This document shows, in pieces, positions 27,099-36,138 of a stretch of DNA of 64,000 nucleotides. The stretch's first letter is position 1. The number at the start of each line of letters is the position of its first letter. The DNA is taken from contig JBOEGJ010000016.1 in the NCBI GenBank assembly GCA_050633365.1, positions 124,001 through 188,000 on the forward strand. The letters are read 5' to 3'. The notes beneath the pieces were generated by a model. It worked only from the letters and a program-made list of their open reading frames with translations, ran no database searches and had not been told where the DNA came from. Made by a program: the position numbers and the translations under genes. This DNA comes from Pseudomaricurvus sp050633365. GTDB lineage: Bacteria > Pseudomonadota > Gammaproteobacteria > Pseudomonadales > Cellvibrionaceae.

Positions 27099-27311
27099 AG
27101 CGCAGAATCTGATATCAGCAAAATAGCTATTGTACGACAATTCCACGTGATCGAAAGGGCAATTAATGAAGACCCAGTGAATGATGATGCGACAAAAGAG
27201 CATTTAGCGAAAGACCGAGTGATCGACAAGTTCACTGCTCATAGGCCAGTTGCACAACGCGGCTACAGCCCTTAGGCTGATCACATACCGATACGTCGAC
27301 AGGATATCAGG

Positions 27312-28316
27312 ATGATTGACCTCCCACCGTGGCTTACACAGTTCGGCCATACACTAGGGCCAAGCCTTATCGTCATTTTGGCGGTAGTGTTTGTTGTAAA
27401 ACTTCTCTCTCGGCCCATAACCTCTCCGGCCAAGAATCAGCGAATGCACCGCCAACTGTTGATATTTGTCAGTGTGCTGGTGGGCTTAGTAGGGCTGGTG
27501 CTGACGCTGCCATTGGAATCCAACATCCGCGGTCAATTACTCACACTGCTGGGCTTGGTGATTACCGCCGTACTGACTCTGTCGTCACCCACGGTTGCAG
27601 CCAATGCCATGGCGGGATTTATGTTGCGCACCGTCAAGGGCTTTGCTCCTGGAGATTTCATCCAGGTGGATCAGTACTTTGGCCGAGTTACGGAACAAGG
27701 CTTGTTTCACACCGAAATCCAAACGCAGGATCGCGACTTACTGACATTACCCAACCTCTATCTTGCCAACCACCCAATTAAAGTCGTTCACGCCAGCGGC
27801 ACGATAGTATCGGCGGACGTGAGCCTCGGGTATGACGTCGACCACCACATCATCGAAGAGCTGTTGGTGCAAGCGGCTGAGCAAGCCAACTTAGAAGACG
27901 CCTTTGTCTATGTCACTTCGCTGGGAGATTTCTCAGTGAATTATCGCGTATCGGGTTTCTTAAAGCAGGTAAAACACCTGCTCTCGGCACGATCACTACT
28001 ACGAAAACAAATGATGGATCACTTGCACCACCATGAGATCGAAATCGTTTCTCCGAACTTTATGAATCAACGCCAGATTCGAGAAGACATCATCCCGCAA
28101 CGCTCTTTTGTCCGGGCTGACAATGCCGAGGGCTCGGAGCCGGAGAATCGTGTATTTGATAAAGCCGAGCGCGCCCAGCAAGTCGAAGAACTAAAAAACA
28201 GCTACGAAGAGATAAAAACGGAATTAGCGGGTATTACCGACGAAGATCTCAAAAACAAGCGCCTGCGACGGCTTAAAGCCATCAAACGCGCGATCGCAAT
28301 GCTGGAAAGAGAATAA
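27312..28316 (+). CDS. MscS-family mechanosensitive ion channel
   Basis: The 334-residue protein has three N-terminal membrane segments (about residues 12-30, 50-68 and 75-95) and then the MscS pore and beta domain: LSSPTVAANAMAGFMLRTVKGFAPGDFI with the ion-channel signature, and GRVTEQGLFHTEIQTQDRDLLTLPN. The C-terminal part is charged and probably forms a coiled coil (EELKNSYEEIKTELAG). MscS channels open under membrane tension and release solutes on hypo-osmotic shock. It is a single gene ahead of a shared terminator. Confidence 0.88.
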   Translation: MIDLPPWLTQFGHTLGPSLIVILAVVFVVKLLSRPITSPAKNQRMHRQLLIFVSVLVGLVGLVLTLPLESNIRGQLLTLLGLVITAVLTLSSPTVAANAMAGFMLRTVKGFAPGDFIQVDQYFGRVTEQGLFHTEIQTQDRDLLTLPNLYLANHPIKVVHASGTIVSADVSLGYDVDHHIIEELLVQAAEQANLEDAFVYVTSLGDFSVNYRVSGFLKQVKHLLSARSLLRKQMMDHLHHHEIEIVSPNFMNQRQIREDIIPQRSFVRADNAEGSEPENRVFDKAERAQQVEELKNSYEEIKTELAGITDEDLKNKRLRRLKAIKRAIAMLERE

Positions 28317-28350
28317 CGGCCAAATTAGTGATCAAGTAAACACCCATAAA

Positions 28351-28380
28351 AAAGGCCCGGCGATTGCGCCGAGCCTTTTA
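28351..28380. terminator. Bidirectional terminator between the MscS-type gene and rho
   Basis: AAAAGGCCCGGCG and CGCCGAGCCTTTT pair with one mismatch around the loop ATTG. A-rich and T-rich flanks allow it to end both the plus-strand channel gene and the minus-strand rho gene. Confidence 0.75.
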
Positions 28381-28397
28381 ACGATCGAGAGAAGAGT

Positions 28398-29657
28398 TTA
28401 TTTACGCTTCATCGATAAGAAAAACTCTTCGTTCGATTTATGATCTTTCAGTTTATCCACTAAAAATTCAGTGGCAGAAGTATCTTCCATATCGTGCAGT
28501 AACTTACGCAGAATCCACACACGCTGTAACTCATCCTCGCGCATGAGCAAATCTTCTCGGCGAGTACCCGACTTGCGAATATTAATAGCTGGGTAGATAC
28601 GCTTTTCAGCCACTTTACGATCTAAGTGCAATTCTTGGTTACCGGTACCTTTAAATTCTTCGAAAATAACTTCGTCCATTTTCGAACCAGTATCAACCAA
28701 GGCCGTAGCCACGATCGAAAGGCTACCGCCCTCTTCGATATTACGTGCAGCACCGAAGAAACGCTTTGGACGCTCCAGTGCGTGGGCGTCGACACCACCG
28801 GTAAGCACCTTGCCCGAAGAAGGAACAATGGTGTTATAAGCTCGCGCTAAACGAGTAATGGAATCCAGTAAGATGATAACGTCTTTTTTGTGCTCGACTA
28901 GGCGCTTGGCCTTCTCAATCACCATTTCGGCAACTTGCACGTGACGCGCAGGCGGCTCATCAAAGGTCGAAGCTACCACTTCGCCGCGCACTGAACGCTG
29001 CATTTCGGTCACTTCCTCTGGGCGCTCGTCGATCAGCAGTACGATCAAGTGACACTCGGGGTTGTTGCGCGTAATCGCTTGCGCGATGTTCTGCATCATG
29101 ATGGTTTTACCCGCCTTTGGCGGCGCCACAATCAAACCACGCTGGCCTTTGCCAATCGGTGCAATCAAGTCAATGATTCGACCGGTTAAATCTTCCGTTG
29201 AACCATTGCCTGCTTCGAGTACCAAGCGATCGTTGGGAAACAGGGGGGTTAAGTTCTCAAATAGAATTTTGTTTTTTGAGTTTTCAGGCTTATCAAAATT
29301 AATTTGATTAACCTTCAACATCGCAAAATATCGCTCACCGTCTTTTGGCGGGCGAATTTTACCTTCGATGGTATCACCAGTACGCAGGTTAAAACGGCGA
29401 ATCTGGCTTGGCGATACATAGATATCGTCTGGGCCTGCTAGGTAGGAGCCTTCCGCTGAACGCAAGAAGCCAAAACCATCCTGAAGAATTTCCAGCACCC
29501 CATCACCGTAAATATCTTCACCACTTTTTGCGTGGCGCTTGAGAATGTTAAAGATAATGTCTTGCTTGCGGGAGCGAGCCAGATTATCCATGCCCATTTC
29601 TTTGGCGATGGAAATAAGCTCTTCAATAGGTTTGGTTTTCAGATCAGTTAGATTCAT
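28398..29657 (-). CDS. rho: Transcription termination factor Rho
   Basis: Rho is the hexameric RNA-dependent ATPase that ends transcription at Rho-dependent sites. The start MNLTDLKTKPIEEL at 29657 gives 419 residues, the same as E. coli; an in-frame codon 18 bp upstream is unlikely. The primary RNA-binding domain is seen in GVLEILQDGFGFLRSAEGSYLAGPDD, the ATPase has Walker A APPKAGKTIMMQ and Walker B VIILLDSITRLARAYN, and the Q-loop and R-loop follow. Transcription probably begins near 30152, leaving a leader of about 500 nt. Confidence 0.98.
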   Translation of the reverse strand: MNLTDLKTKPIEELISIAKEMGMDNLARSRKQDIIFNILKRHAKSGEDIYGDGVLEILQDGFGFLRSAEGSYLAGPDDIYVSPSQIRRFNLRTGDTIEGKIRPPKDGERYFAMLKVNQINFDKPENSKNKILFENLTPLFPNDRLVLEAGNGSTEDLTGRIIDLIAPIGKGQRGLIVAPPKAGKTIMMQNIAQAITRNNPECHLIVLLIDERPEEVTEMQRSVRGEVVASTFDEPPARHVQVAEMVIEKAKRLVEHKKDVIILLDSITRLARAYNTIVPSSGKVLTGGVDAHALERPKRFFGAARNIEEGGSLSIVATALVDTGSKMDEVIFEEFKGTGNQELHLDRKVAEKRIYPAINIRKSGTRREDLLMREDELQRVWILRKLLHDMEDTSATEFLVDKLKDHKSNEEFFLSMKRK

Positions 29658-30158
29658 AAGTGCGTATCGAGACAATTTACGTCAGGTTAGAAGATAGGAG
29701 GGCATAGCGAGTCGCAGTTGATGTCGTTATACCAATGATGAGTTGTCGAAGAAATCGAATTGGGTCTTACCTTGTTCCAGAGGCTTGTTTCACGATATCT
29801 ATCGATCAAGTATCCAAGTGCCATCTCAACAAAGTCTCATCAACATTGCTCACGCAATCGGTTTTAAGATGAGGTTTGTGTCATAGGGTTGAATGTTGAA
29901 ATCGTAAAAGAAAGTTCTGGAGTCGTGTTAGTGGGTAATTTCAGTATTACTTGGCAGATACATCGTCCTGTAATCACAGACAGCTTTGGTTGTTTTTTGA
30001 TCAAACAAGAGTTTGTAATCTTATCTCAGATTGATCCACAAAATCGCATAACACTCAGGTATTTTGCCGGACTGATTTAATTACCGACTACGGACTGACT
30101 TAACGATACGATTTTTTTTGCAAAGATGACTGACCAGACGGCCAAGTAGATAGCAGGA
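29658..30158 (-). promoter_or_regulatory. Long rho leader region without a gene
   Basis: About 500 bp between the candidate rho promoter and the rho start hold no convincing gene on either strand; a 63-codon plus-strand frame at 29889-30080 has no family likeness. In E. coli rho also has a long leader that serves autogenous Rho-dependent attenuation, so a similar control is plausible here. I see no clear intrinsic terminator in it. Confidence 0.4.
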
Positions 30159-30187
30159 AGTATAGCGACAAAAATCAGGCTGTGCAA
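30159..30187 (-). promoter_or_regulatory. Candidate sigma-70 promoter for rho
   Basis: On the minus strand TTGCAC (30182-30187) and TATACT (30159-30164) are separated by 17 bp. Both hexamers are near consensus. It lies just after the trxA stop and points toward rho, which begins about 500 bp further on. Confidence 0.55.
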
Positions 30188-30276
30188 AATTAAAACAAAT
30201 TAATCTGATTTTGACGATCTGAAAGCACCCCCCGCAGGCTATGAACCGTCACGGGGGACATCTTACATAGCAGAAC

Positions 30277-30603
30277 TTACAAGCTGCTATCGATGAACTC
30301 GACCAATTGAGCCTTGGACAAGGCGCCCACTTTGGTGGCTTCAGCGCTGCCGCCCTTGAAGATAATCAGGGTAGGAATACCGCGAATATTGAACTTGCTT
30401 GGCGTTTCTTGGCTAGCATCAACATCCATTTTGCAAATCTTGATTTTACCGTCGTATTCTCCGGACAATTCATCCAGTACCGGGGCAATCATTTTGCATG
30501 GACCACACCATTCTGCCCAAAAATCGACCAATACGGGACCTTCAGCATTGAGGACTTCGGCCTCGAAGCTGGCATCTGTTACGTGAACGATGCTGTTACT
30601 CAT
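30277..30603 (-). CDS. trxA: Thioredoxin 1
   Basis: This 108-residue protein is the general cytoplasmic protein disulfide reductase, recycled by thioredoxin reductase. The active site is WCGPC in DFWAEWCGPCKMIAPVLDEL, the cis-proline is in GIPTLIIFKGG, and the buried Asp precedes VDASQETPSKFNIRG. The start at 30603 has AGGAG about 7 nt upstream; an upstream in-frame extension to 30669 is not family-like. The trxA-rho arrangement on one strand is widespread in gammaproteobacteria. Confidence 0.98.
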   Translation of the reverse strand: MSNSIVHVTDASFEAEVLNAEGPVLVDFWAEWCGPCKMIAPVLDELSGEYDGKIKICKMDVDASQETPSKFNIRGIPTLIIFKGGSAEATKVGALSKAQLVEFIDSSL

Positions 30604-31003
30604 AGTATTTCTCCTGAGAGTGAGACGGTTGGCGTGGCAAGTATTTACCCGCTCCGCACATAAAGACAAGCGATGATAATAACTGAGAGCTCAACACTCA
30701 AGCACCATTGCCATTGCAGGCCCCTAATATGTCCGATCAAACAATCTCGATTGAAGTCAAAAGCCGAGCTTCAGGAGCTGTGAATTGGCCAAAAACAGCC
30801 TCCAGCAAAGGCCTGAGGCGACCGGTTTGGGGCCGCTATTACTTTTTTGAACCGATCGCTCAGATTGGTGGTCAAACATGGTAGGCTTCGACACATTCAG
30901 GCTTTAACACCTCAGAATCGTCAATAGAGCAGATCATTTCATCATCTAAACGCCCATTGCGTTCTTACATAACGATAGAACCACCATTGCTAAGGAATAC
31001 ACC
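30604..31003. promoter_or_regulatory. Divergent intergenic region between trxA and arsM
   Basis: No gene is visible in these 400 bp. On the minus strand TTGAGT (30696-30701) and TATCAT (30673-30678) with a 17-bp spacer make a good trxA promoter, giving a leader of about 65 nt. On the plus strand TAAGGAAT precedes the arsM start. I see no evident ArsR-type operator with a clean inverted repeat. A 5-bp GCCTC/GAGGC hairpin followed by a T-run on the minus strand near 30800-30825 is too weak to call. Confidence 0.45.
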
Positions 31004-32122
31004 ATGACCGTAGAAACTCTCGTCAGCGAACGTTACGCCGAAGGCGCGCAAGAGCGCCAAGAAGCACTTTGCTGTCCGGTTGATTACGACGCCTCTTTAC
31101 TAAAGATGCTACCTACAGAGATTATCGAACGAGACTACGGTTGTGGTGATCCAAGTCGCTATGTCGAAGAGGGCGACGTGGTACTGGATCTGGGCAGTGG
31201 CGGTGGAAAAATATGCTATATGGCGGCGCAACTGGTCGGCGAACAAGGAGCCGTCATTGGCGTCGACATGACCGATGAAATGCTGGCGCTGGCACGCAGC
31301 TACACTTCGGAAATGGCCGAGAAGTTAGGATCTCATCGCGTCGACTTCAAAAAAGGCTACATCCAAGATCTAGCGTTGGATGTCGAAGCAATGGAGACCT
31401 TCTTAAAAGACAACCCCGTCAAGGATGTCGCCAGCCTACAGACCTTTGAACAATGGAAAACGCAACAAAAATCCCAGTCACCACTGATCAGCGACGACAG
31501 TGTCAGCTTAGTGGTCTCTAACTGCGTGCTAAATCTGGTTGCCCAAAGTGATCGTGCGCAAATGCTCACAGAAGTCTTCCGCGTGTTGAAACCCGGTGGA
31601 AGAGTCGCTATTTCAGACATCGTCTGTGACGAGTTGGTACCGGCTCACTTACAAAATGATGCCGAGCTTTGGAGCGGTTGCATTTCTGGAGCCTTCCAAG
31701 AGAAAGAATTTGTTCAAGCCTTCTTGGACGCTGGATTTGTCGGTGTCGAATACGACAAATGGGAAGCACAACCATGGCAAACCGTCGAAGGTATTCAGTT
31801 TCGTTCGGTCACTCTGGTTGCCACCAAACCGGCAACCAAGGGCCTAGTCGATGGCGGTCAGGCCGTGCTTTATCGTGGCCCGTTTTTAACCGTAGAGGAT
31901 GATTTAGGCAATCGCTTTACTCGTGGCGATAGAACTGCGGTTTCGAAGAGAACTTTTGAACTGCTCACCAGCGGTAACTACCAAAAACACTTTATCGGTA
32001 TGGAGCCTGAAACCGAAGTTGATCACGGTTGCTTTTGCAAACCAGCGGGAAGCTTAAGACCCGCGGCTGAAACCAAAGGTGGCACTCACGCCGGGGGTGA
32101 TGGTGCTGCGGGCTGCTGTTAA
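31004..32122 (+). CDS. arsM: ArsM-like arsenite S-adenosylmethionine methyltransferase
   Basis: The 372-residue protein has the class I methyltransferase fold with SAM motif VLDLGSGGGKICY (residues about 63-75) and GVDMTDEML. The ArsM cysteines are matched by YGCGDP near residue 47, SNCVLNL near 170 and SGCISGAF near 224, which bind As(III) in known ArsM. An additional CCP pair sits near residue 24. The C-terminal part contains a small domain (YRGPFLTVEDDLGNRFTRG) and ends with GCFCKP and a final GCC. ArsM methylates arsenite to less toxic or volatile forms. No other ars gene is adjacent, so regulation and partners are unknown. Confidence 0.82.
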   Translation: MTVETLVSERYAEGAQERQEALCCPVDYDASLLKMLPTEIIERDYGCGDPSRYVEEGDVVLDLGSGGGKICYMAAQLVGEQGAVIGVDMTDEMLALARSYTSEMAEKLGSHRVDFKKGYIQDLALDVEAMETFLKDNPVKDVASLQTFEQWKTQQKSQSPLISDDSVSLVVSNCVLNLVAQSDRAQMLTEVFRVLKPGGRVAISDIVCDELVPAHLQNDAELWSGCISGAFQEKEFVQAFLDAGFVGVEYDKWEAQPWQTVEGIQFRSVTLVATKPATKGLVDGGQAVLYRGPFLTVEDDLGNRFTRGDRTAVSKRTFELLTSGNYQKHFIGMEPETEVDHGCFCKPAGSLRPAAETKGGTHAGGDGAAGCC

Positions 32123-32139
32123 GCGAGCGCCCACTAAAA

Positions 32140-32177
32140 AGCCGCTTTCGGATTCATAACTGAACCGATTAGCGGCT
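32140..32177. terminator. Hairpin between arsM and the hybrid kinase gene
   Basis: AGCCGCT (32140-32146) and AGCGGCT (32171-32177) form the outer stem and CGG/CCG an inner one. It lies between converging genes and is preceded by an A-run, which becomes a T-run on the minus strand. Confidence 0.6.
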
Positions 32178-32218
32178 ATATCAGGCAACCCAAATAAAGA
32201 CGGGCAAATAGAAGCTTA

Positions 32219-34633
32219 CTAAGAAACCGCTTGTTCAGCCGACTTCGACAAACCCAACTTTTCGAATGCCGTCTTTAGCTCTGCCAACGTAATCGGCTTA
32301 CAGAGAAAATGATTCATTCCACAGGCATAAACGGCTTCACGGTGCTCTTCCATGGCGTGTGCGGTTAAAGCAACTATCGGAGTAGCTTCGACTCCGTTTT
32401 CTTTTTCGTAGGCACGTATACGGCGCGTGGCTTCGAATCCGTCCATTTCCGGCATCTCACAATCCATTAAGATCATGTCGTAAGGTTTCTCGGCGTGAAT
32501 ACACTCTTCCCAGGCAAGCTTGCCGTTTTCCATAAGCACAGGTTCAATGTGCAACTTACCAAGCAGGCCTTTAATGACCATTCGATTGACTGCATTATCT
32601 TCTGCCACCATTACTCGCAAGTTAGAGAAGTTGGCCTGGTCGGCAGCCATAGAATCATCTCGACTCGACAGCGACGATGCGACTCCAAGCAACTTGGCTA
32701 ATTCATTACGTAACTTTTTAGGAGATAAGGGTTTACGCAGTACTTTTTCAATTTTCTTCTCAGACAGAATATCGTTGCTGAATTGATCGTCCGACGCGGT
32801 TAGCAAGAACTTCTTAGATCTGTAATTCTCAAACTTTCCATTAATTTCACCCGCTAAACTGATGCCATCCTCATCATTTAGATAATAATCCAAAGAGATA
32901 AAACTAAAATCGTCTTCTTCATTTTCTCGTCGTCTAGTGATGCAAGCCATAGCTTCTTTAGACGTTTGCGCCGTGGAGACATCCATCCCCCAACTCTTAC
33001 CGTGATATGACAAGGTCTCGCAAAGCTGCTCATTGTCTTCTACTATCAACAAACTCTTGCCGGCAAGAAGAGGTACAATCCGATTCACATTTACGGGCGC
33101 TTCTGCCAAATCGAAACAAGCGGTAAACCAAAAAGTCGAACCCTCGCTTTCGATACTGTCGACACCAATACCACCGCCCATCAATTCCGCTAAACGCTTA
33201 CAAATGGCTAACCCCAGGCCAGTACCACCGTATTTTCGAGTGGTTGAAGAGTCGGCCTGGCTAAACGATTGGAAGAGTTTGTTTTGCGCGTCCTCAGAAA
33301 TACCAATACCGGTGTCCGTCACCGAAAAACGTACTAAAGGACGATCCAAATCAGATTCTGGCAAACGCTGCGCCTTGATACTGATACAGCCTTCTGTGGT
33401 GAACTTGAAGGCGTTACCGATCAAATTGATAAGCACTTGTCTCAGTCGCGTAGGATCGCCGAAAACATGAATCGGCGTTGTTGGCGTGACACTGCCCACC
33501 AACTCAATTCGACGTTTATTGGCGGTAGCGCCGAAGAGCTGAACGCAATCTTCGATGAGCTCTTCAAGGTTGAACGAAACGGATTCAAGCTCCATTTTAC
33601 CCGCTTCAATTTTCGAGTAATCAAGAATATCGTTGATGATGGTTAACAGCGTTTCACCGGATCGATGGATCACATCTAAGTAATGCTGTTGATTGTCATT
33701 GAGAGGCGTATCGCGAAGCAGTTCGACCATGCCGATAACACCATTCATCGGTGTTCGGATTTCATGGCTCATGGTGGCTAAGAATTGACTCTTAGCCTTG
33801 TTGGCATCTTCGGCCACCGCTTTTTCACGACGACTGGCGAGCTTCTCTTCTTTTTCGGTCATCAGCGCCGCTTCCATAGTGCGGCGTTTTTCAATATCGT
33901 CCAACAGCGATTCACGCATTTGGTTAATCGCCGACACTACGTTATCAAGTTCATCGGGTTGGCTATCAATGGGTTTGCGACGGCTCAGGCGTAAACCGAT
34001 TCCCAATTTTTCGAGATTCAGCTGTCGAGCATAAGCGGCAATGGTATCCATATGGCGGGTTAATAAGGTTCGAACAAGCCAGAGAATAAACAGTGATACC
34101 AACAGAGTTTTGGTGCCCTGTAAGGTGCCAATGAACCATGCGCGCTGGTAGAGCTTTTGATAGACACTATCGAGACTTGCGGTGACGATCAGTTTACCTA
34201 GGGTTTGATCGGGGGCGTTTTCAGCCGAATAGACCAAGGGATATTCTTTAATAAGCACTTGTTGGGTGGCCTGATCAACCTCGTCTATGCCCAACTCCAT
34301 ATCCAAAGAACTTGCCATCATCGCCTGTTCTTGGTTGTTCCAATCTCGCCAAACAACCGTCACCTGCACCACGTCTTGCACTTCAAGCACACTGCGAATC
34401 TGAACGTTCAACTGCTCTTCATCAAAGCCCCAAAGACTTTTGGTAATACTCGGTAAGGTCGAGATACGCACTTGATCGAGACGCTTTTCCATCTCTGAAA
34501 TATCGTCATTAAAGCTTGAATAGAGCTGCAATAGGATAGCTACCAACGCAAAGATTGAGCTCGTCAATAAGATGAGCGCCATCAGCTTGGTCGCAATAGG
34601 ATTTCGACGTCGATAGTCTTTTAGATTGAACAT
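32219..34633 (-). CDS. Hybrid sensor histidine kinase with two receiver domains
   Basis: The 804-residue protein has two membrane segments (about residues 17-38 and 168-188) enclosing a periplasmic sensor of about 130 residues. A coiled linker is followed by the HisKA domain with phospho-accepting His290 in SHEIRTPMNG. The ATPase domain has N, G1 (DTGIGIS), F and G2 (GGTGLGLAI) boxes. Two receiver domains follow: the first with LDYYLNDEDG near residue 583 and the second with LMDCEMPEMDGFEA. There is no Hpt domain, so a separate phosphotransfer protein is likely. The signal and output gene are not evident from context; it is a single-gene unit. Confidence 0.92.
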   Translation of the reverse strand: MFNLKDYRRRNPIATKLMALILLTSSIFALVAILLQLYSSFNDDISEMEKRLDQVRISTLPSITKSLWGFDEEQLNVQIRSVLEVQDVVQVTVVWRDWNNQEQAMMASSLDMELGIDEVDQATQQVLIKEYPLVYSAENAPDQTLGKLIVTASLDSVYQKLYQRAWFIGTLQGTKTLLVSLFILWLVRTLLTRHMDTIAAYARQLNLEKLGIGLRLSRRKPIDSQPDELDNVVSAINQMRESLLDDIEKRRTMEAALMTEKEEKLASRREKAVAEDANKAKSQFLATMSHEIRTPMNGVIGMVELLRDTPLNDNQQHYLDVIHRSGETLLTIINDILDYSKIEAGKMELESVSFNLEELIEDCVQLFGATANKRRIELVGSVTPTTPIHVFGDPTRLRQVLINLIGNAFKFTTEGCISIKAQRLPESDLDRPLVRFSVTDTGIGISEDAQNKLFQSFSQADSSTTRKYGGTGLGLAICKRLAELMGGGIGVDSIESEGSTFWFTACFDLAEAPVNVNRIVPLLAGKSLLIVEDNEQLCETLSYHGKSWGMDVSTAQTSKEAMACITRRRENEEDDFSFISLDYYLNDEDGISLAGEINGKFENYRSKKFLLTASDDQFSNDILSEKKIEKVLRKPLSPKKLRNELAKLLGVASSLSSRDDSMAADQANFSNLRVMVAEDNAVNRMVIKGLLGKLHIEPVLMENGKLAWEECIHAEKPYDMILMDCEMPEMDGFEATRRIRAYEKENGVEATPIVALTAHAMEEHREAVYACGMNHFLCKPITLAELKTAFEKLGLSKSAEQAVS

Positions 34634-34952
34634 GAACTGGGCAGTTTTGCCATTTCCTTTTGCTAAAACCTCGAGATAGTGACTCGTGTCCGCACCTGTT
34701 GCTCTATCCAGCTTATTGTGACTCTAGCTGAATCGATGGCGTTTCTATACCTCACAGACTCACAGCGGTGCTAGATCAATCATTTTAGAAACCCAATTCG
34801 GGCCTATGCTCAAGTGTAGCAGCGCTACCTAGGCTTTGCCTGCTAATCACTGGCAGTTTTATTAGGCGCCAATTGTAGTTAGATAAAACCGTATATTCGG
34901 GAAAAGGTAAAGCTCTGTATAACATCTATTTGAGTCTTTTATTACAAAAAAA
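34634..34952. other. Intergenic region between hemW and the hybrid kinase gene
   Basis: These 319 bp hold no reading frame of interest. They should carry the promoter of the minus-strand kinase gene, but I see no clear -35/-10 pair. A small palindrome, GTAGCAGCGCTAC at 34816-34828, is the only visible structure. The end near hemW is AT-rich. Confidence 0.4.
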
Positions 34953-36098
34953 CTACATAAAGGCGGACAAAACTTCGTTGAGGTAGCGCTGGCCCAGACG
35001 GGTTGTCGCCAAACGTTTGTTATCATCAACCAGTAGTTTTCGCTGCCTTAGCTGCTCAATCACCGGCTCAATATCACTCAGTTCGATACCTGAGCGCTGA
35101 GCTAGTAAGAGACTGGGCACGCCATCGACCAGTCTCAAGGCGTTCATCATGAATTCGAGCGCCATATCGTCTGGGGCAATCTCTCTTTCAGCTGCGGTGA
35201 AAGGGCGCTGAGCATCAAGGTAATGCTCGGGCTGCCTTGTTTTCTGAGGCCGCAGAATCCTTTTTTCCTCTGGCAAGGTGATTTTGCCATGAGCTCCGGC
35301 CCCCAAGCCTAGGTAATCACCGTATTGCCAATAATTAAGGTTGTGTCGAGCTCGCTTATGATCTTTCGCATAAGCCGACACTTCGTAGTGAGTAAATCCC
35401 GCACGACTCAACAGAGCCTCTCCTGCATCCTGTATATCCGCCAGCTGATCATCGACAGGAAGTGTCGGTGGTCGGCTGTAAAACTCGGTATTGGGCTCAA
35501 TCGTTAATTGATACCAAGAGATATGCTCCGGTGCGAGATCCAACGCAATCTGCAAATCTTGCTCTGAATCAATGGGCGTCTGCTGCGGCAAACCGTGCAT
35601 CAAATCTAGATTTAGGTTATCAAAGCCCGCGCGCCTCGCCGTTGCCACAGCCTTGCGGGCATCATCGCCTCCGTGGATGCGTCCCAACTGCTGTAGATGT
35701 AGATCGGAAAAACTCTGTACTCCGATAGAAAGTCGATTGACGCCTGCTGCCCGAAAGCCAGTAAACTTATCTTGCTCAAACGTGCCGGGATTGGCTTCCA
35801 TGGTGATTTCTATATCGTCGGAAAAACCAATATGACGCTCGGCGTCCGCGAGCAGTTCACCGATGGCTTGAGCGCTAAACAGACTCGGAGTGCCACCGCC
35901 AATAAAGATACTCTCCAAGCGGCGGCCTTGAACCCAATCCAGGCTTTGTTGAAGATCCTGTGCAATAGCGGTGACGTAATCACGCTCAGGAAGCCTATTG
36001 CCCGCTTTGTGAGAATTGAAATCGCAGTAGGGACACTTTCGGACACACCAAGGAATGTGCAAGTAGAGAGATAAAGGCGGTAAGCTCAGCGCCGTCAT
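34953..36098 (-). CDS. hemW: HemW-type radical SAM heme chaperone
   Basis: The 381-residue protein carries the radical SAM iron-sulfur motif CVRKCPYCDF (CxxxCxxC) near residue 18, the GGGTPSLF SAM-binding segment and a C-terminal HemN-type domain. HemW resembles coproporphyrinogen dehydrogenase but lacks its extra N-terminal part and is thought to deliver heme to membrane respiratory proteins. It follows rdgB by 40 bp on the same strand, the usual order in pseudomonads. Confidence 0.95.
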   Translation of the reverse strand: MTALSLPPLSLYLHIPWCVRKCPYCDFNSHKAGNRLPERDYVTAIAQDLQQSLDWVQGRRLESIFIGGGTPSLFSAQAIGELLADAERHIGFSDDIEITMEANPGTFEQDKFTGFRAAGVNRLSIGVQSFSDLHLQQLGRIHGGDDARKAVATARRAGFDNLNLDLMHGLPQQTPIDSEQDLQIALDLAPEHISWYQLTIEPNTEFYSRPPTLPVDDQLADIQDAGEALLSRAGFTHYEVSAYAKDHKRARHNLNYWQYGDYLGLGAGAHGKITLPEEKRILRPQKTRQPEHYLDAQRPFTAAEREIAPDDMALEFMMNALRLVDGVPSLLLAQRSGIELSDIEPVIEQLRQRKLLVDDNKRLATTRLGQRYLNEVLSAFM

Positions 36099-36138
36099 CG
36101 GTAAGCGCCAACAACAAGACTGATATCTATCTTGTCGC

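Noticed and set aside
29889..30080. 63-codon plus-strand frame in the rho leader
   Set aside because: It starts with TTG, has no ribosome site or family likeness, and lies opposite the probable rho leader RNA.
30228..30257. CCCCCG/CGGGGG hairpin after trxA
   Set aside because: The stem is only six bp, the loop is long and no T-run follows, so I do not call a terminator.
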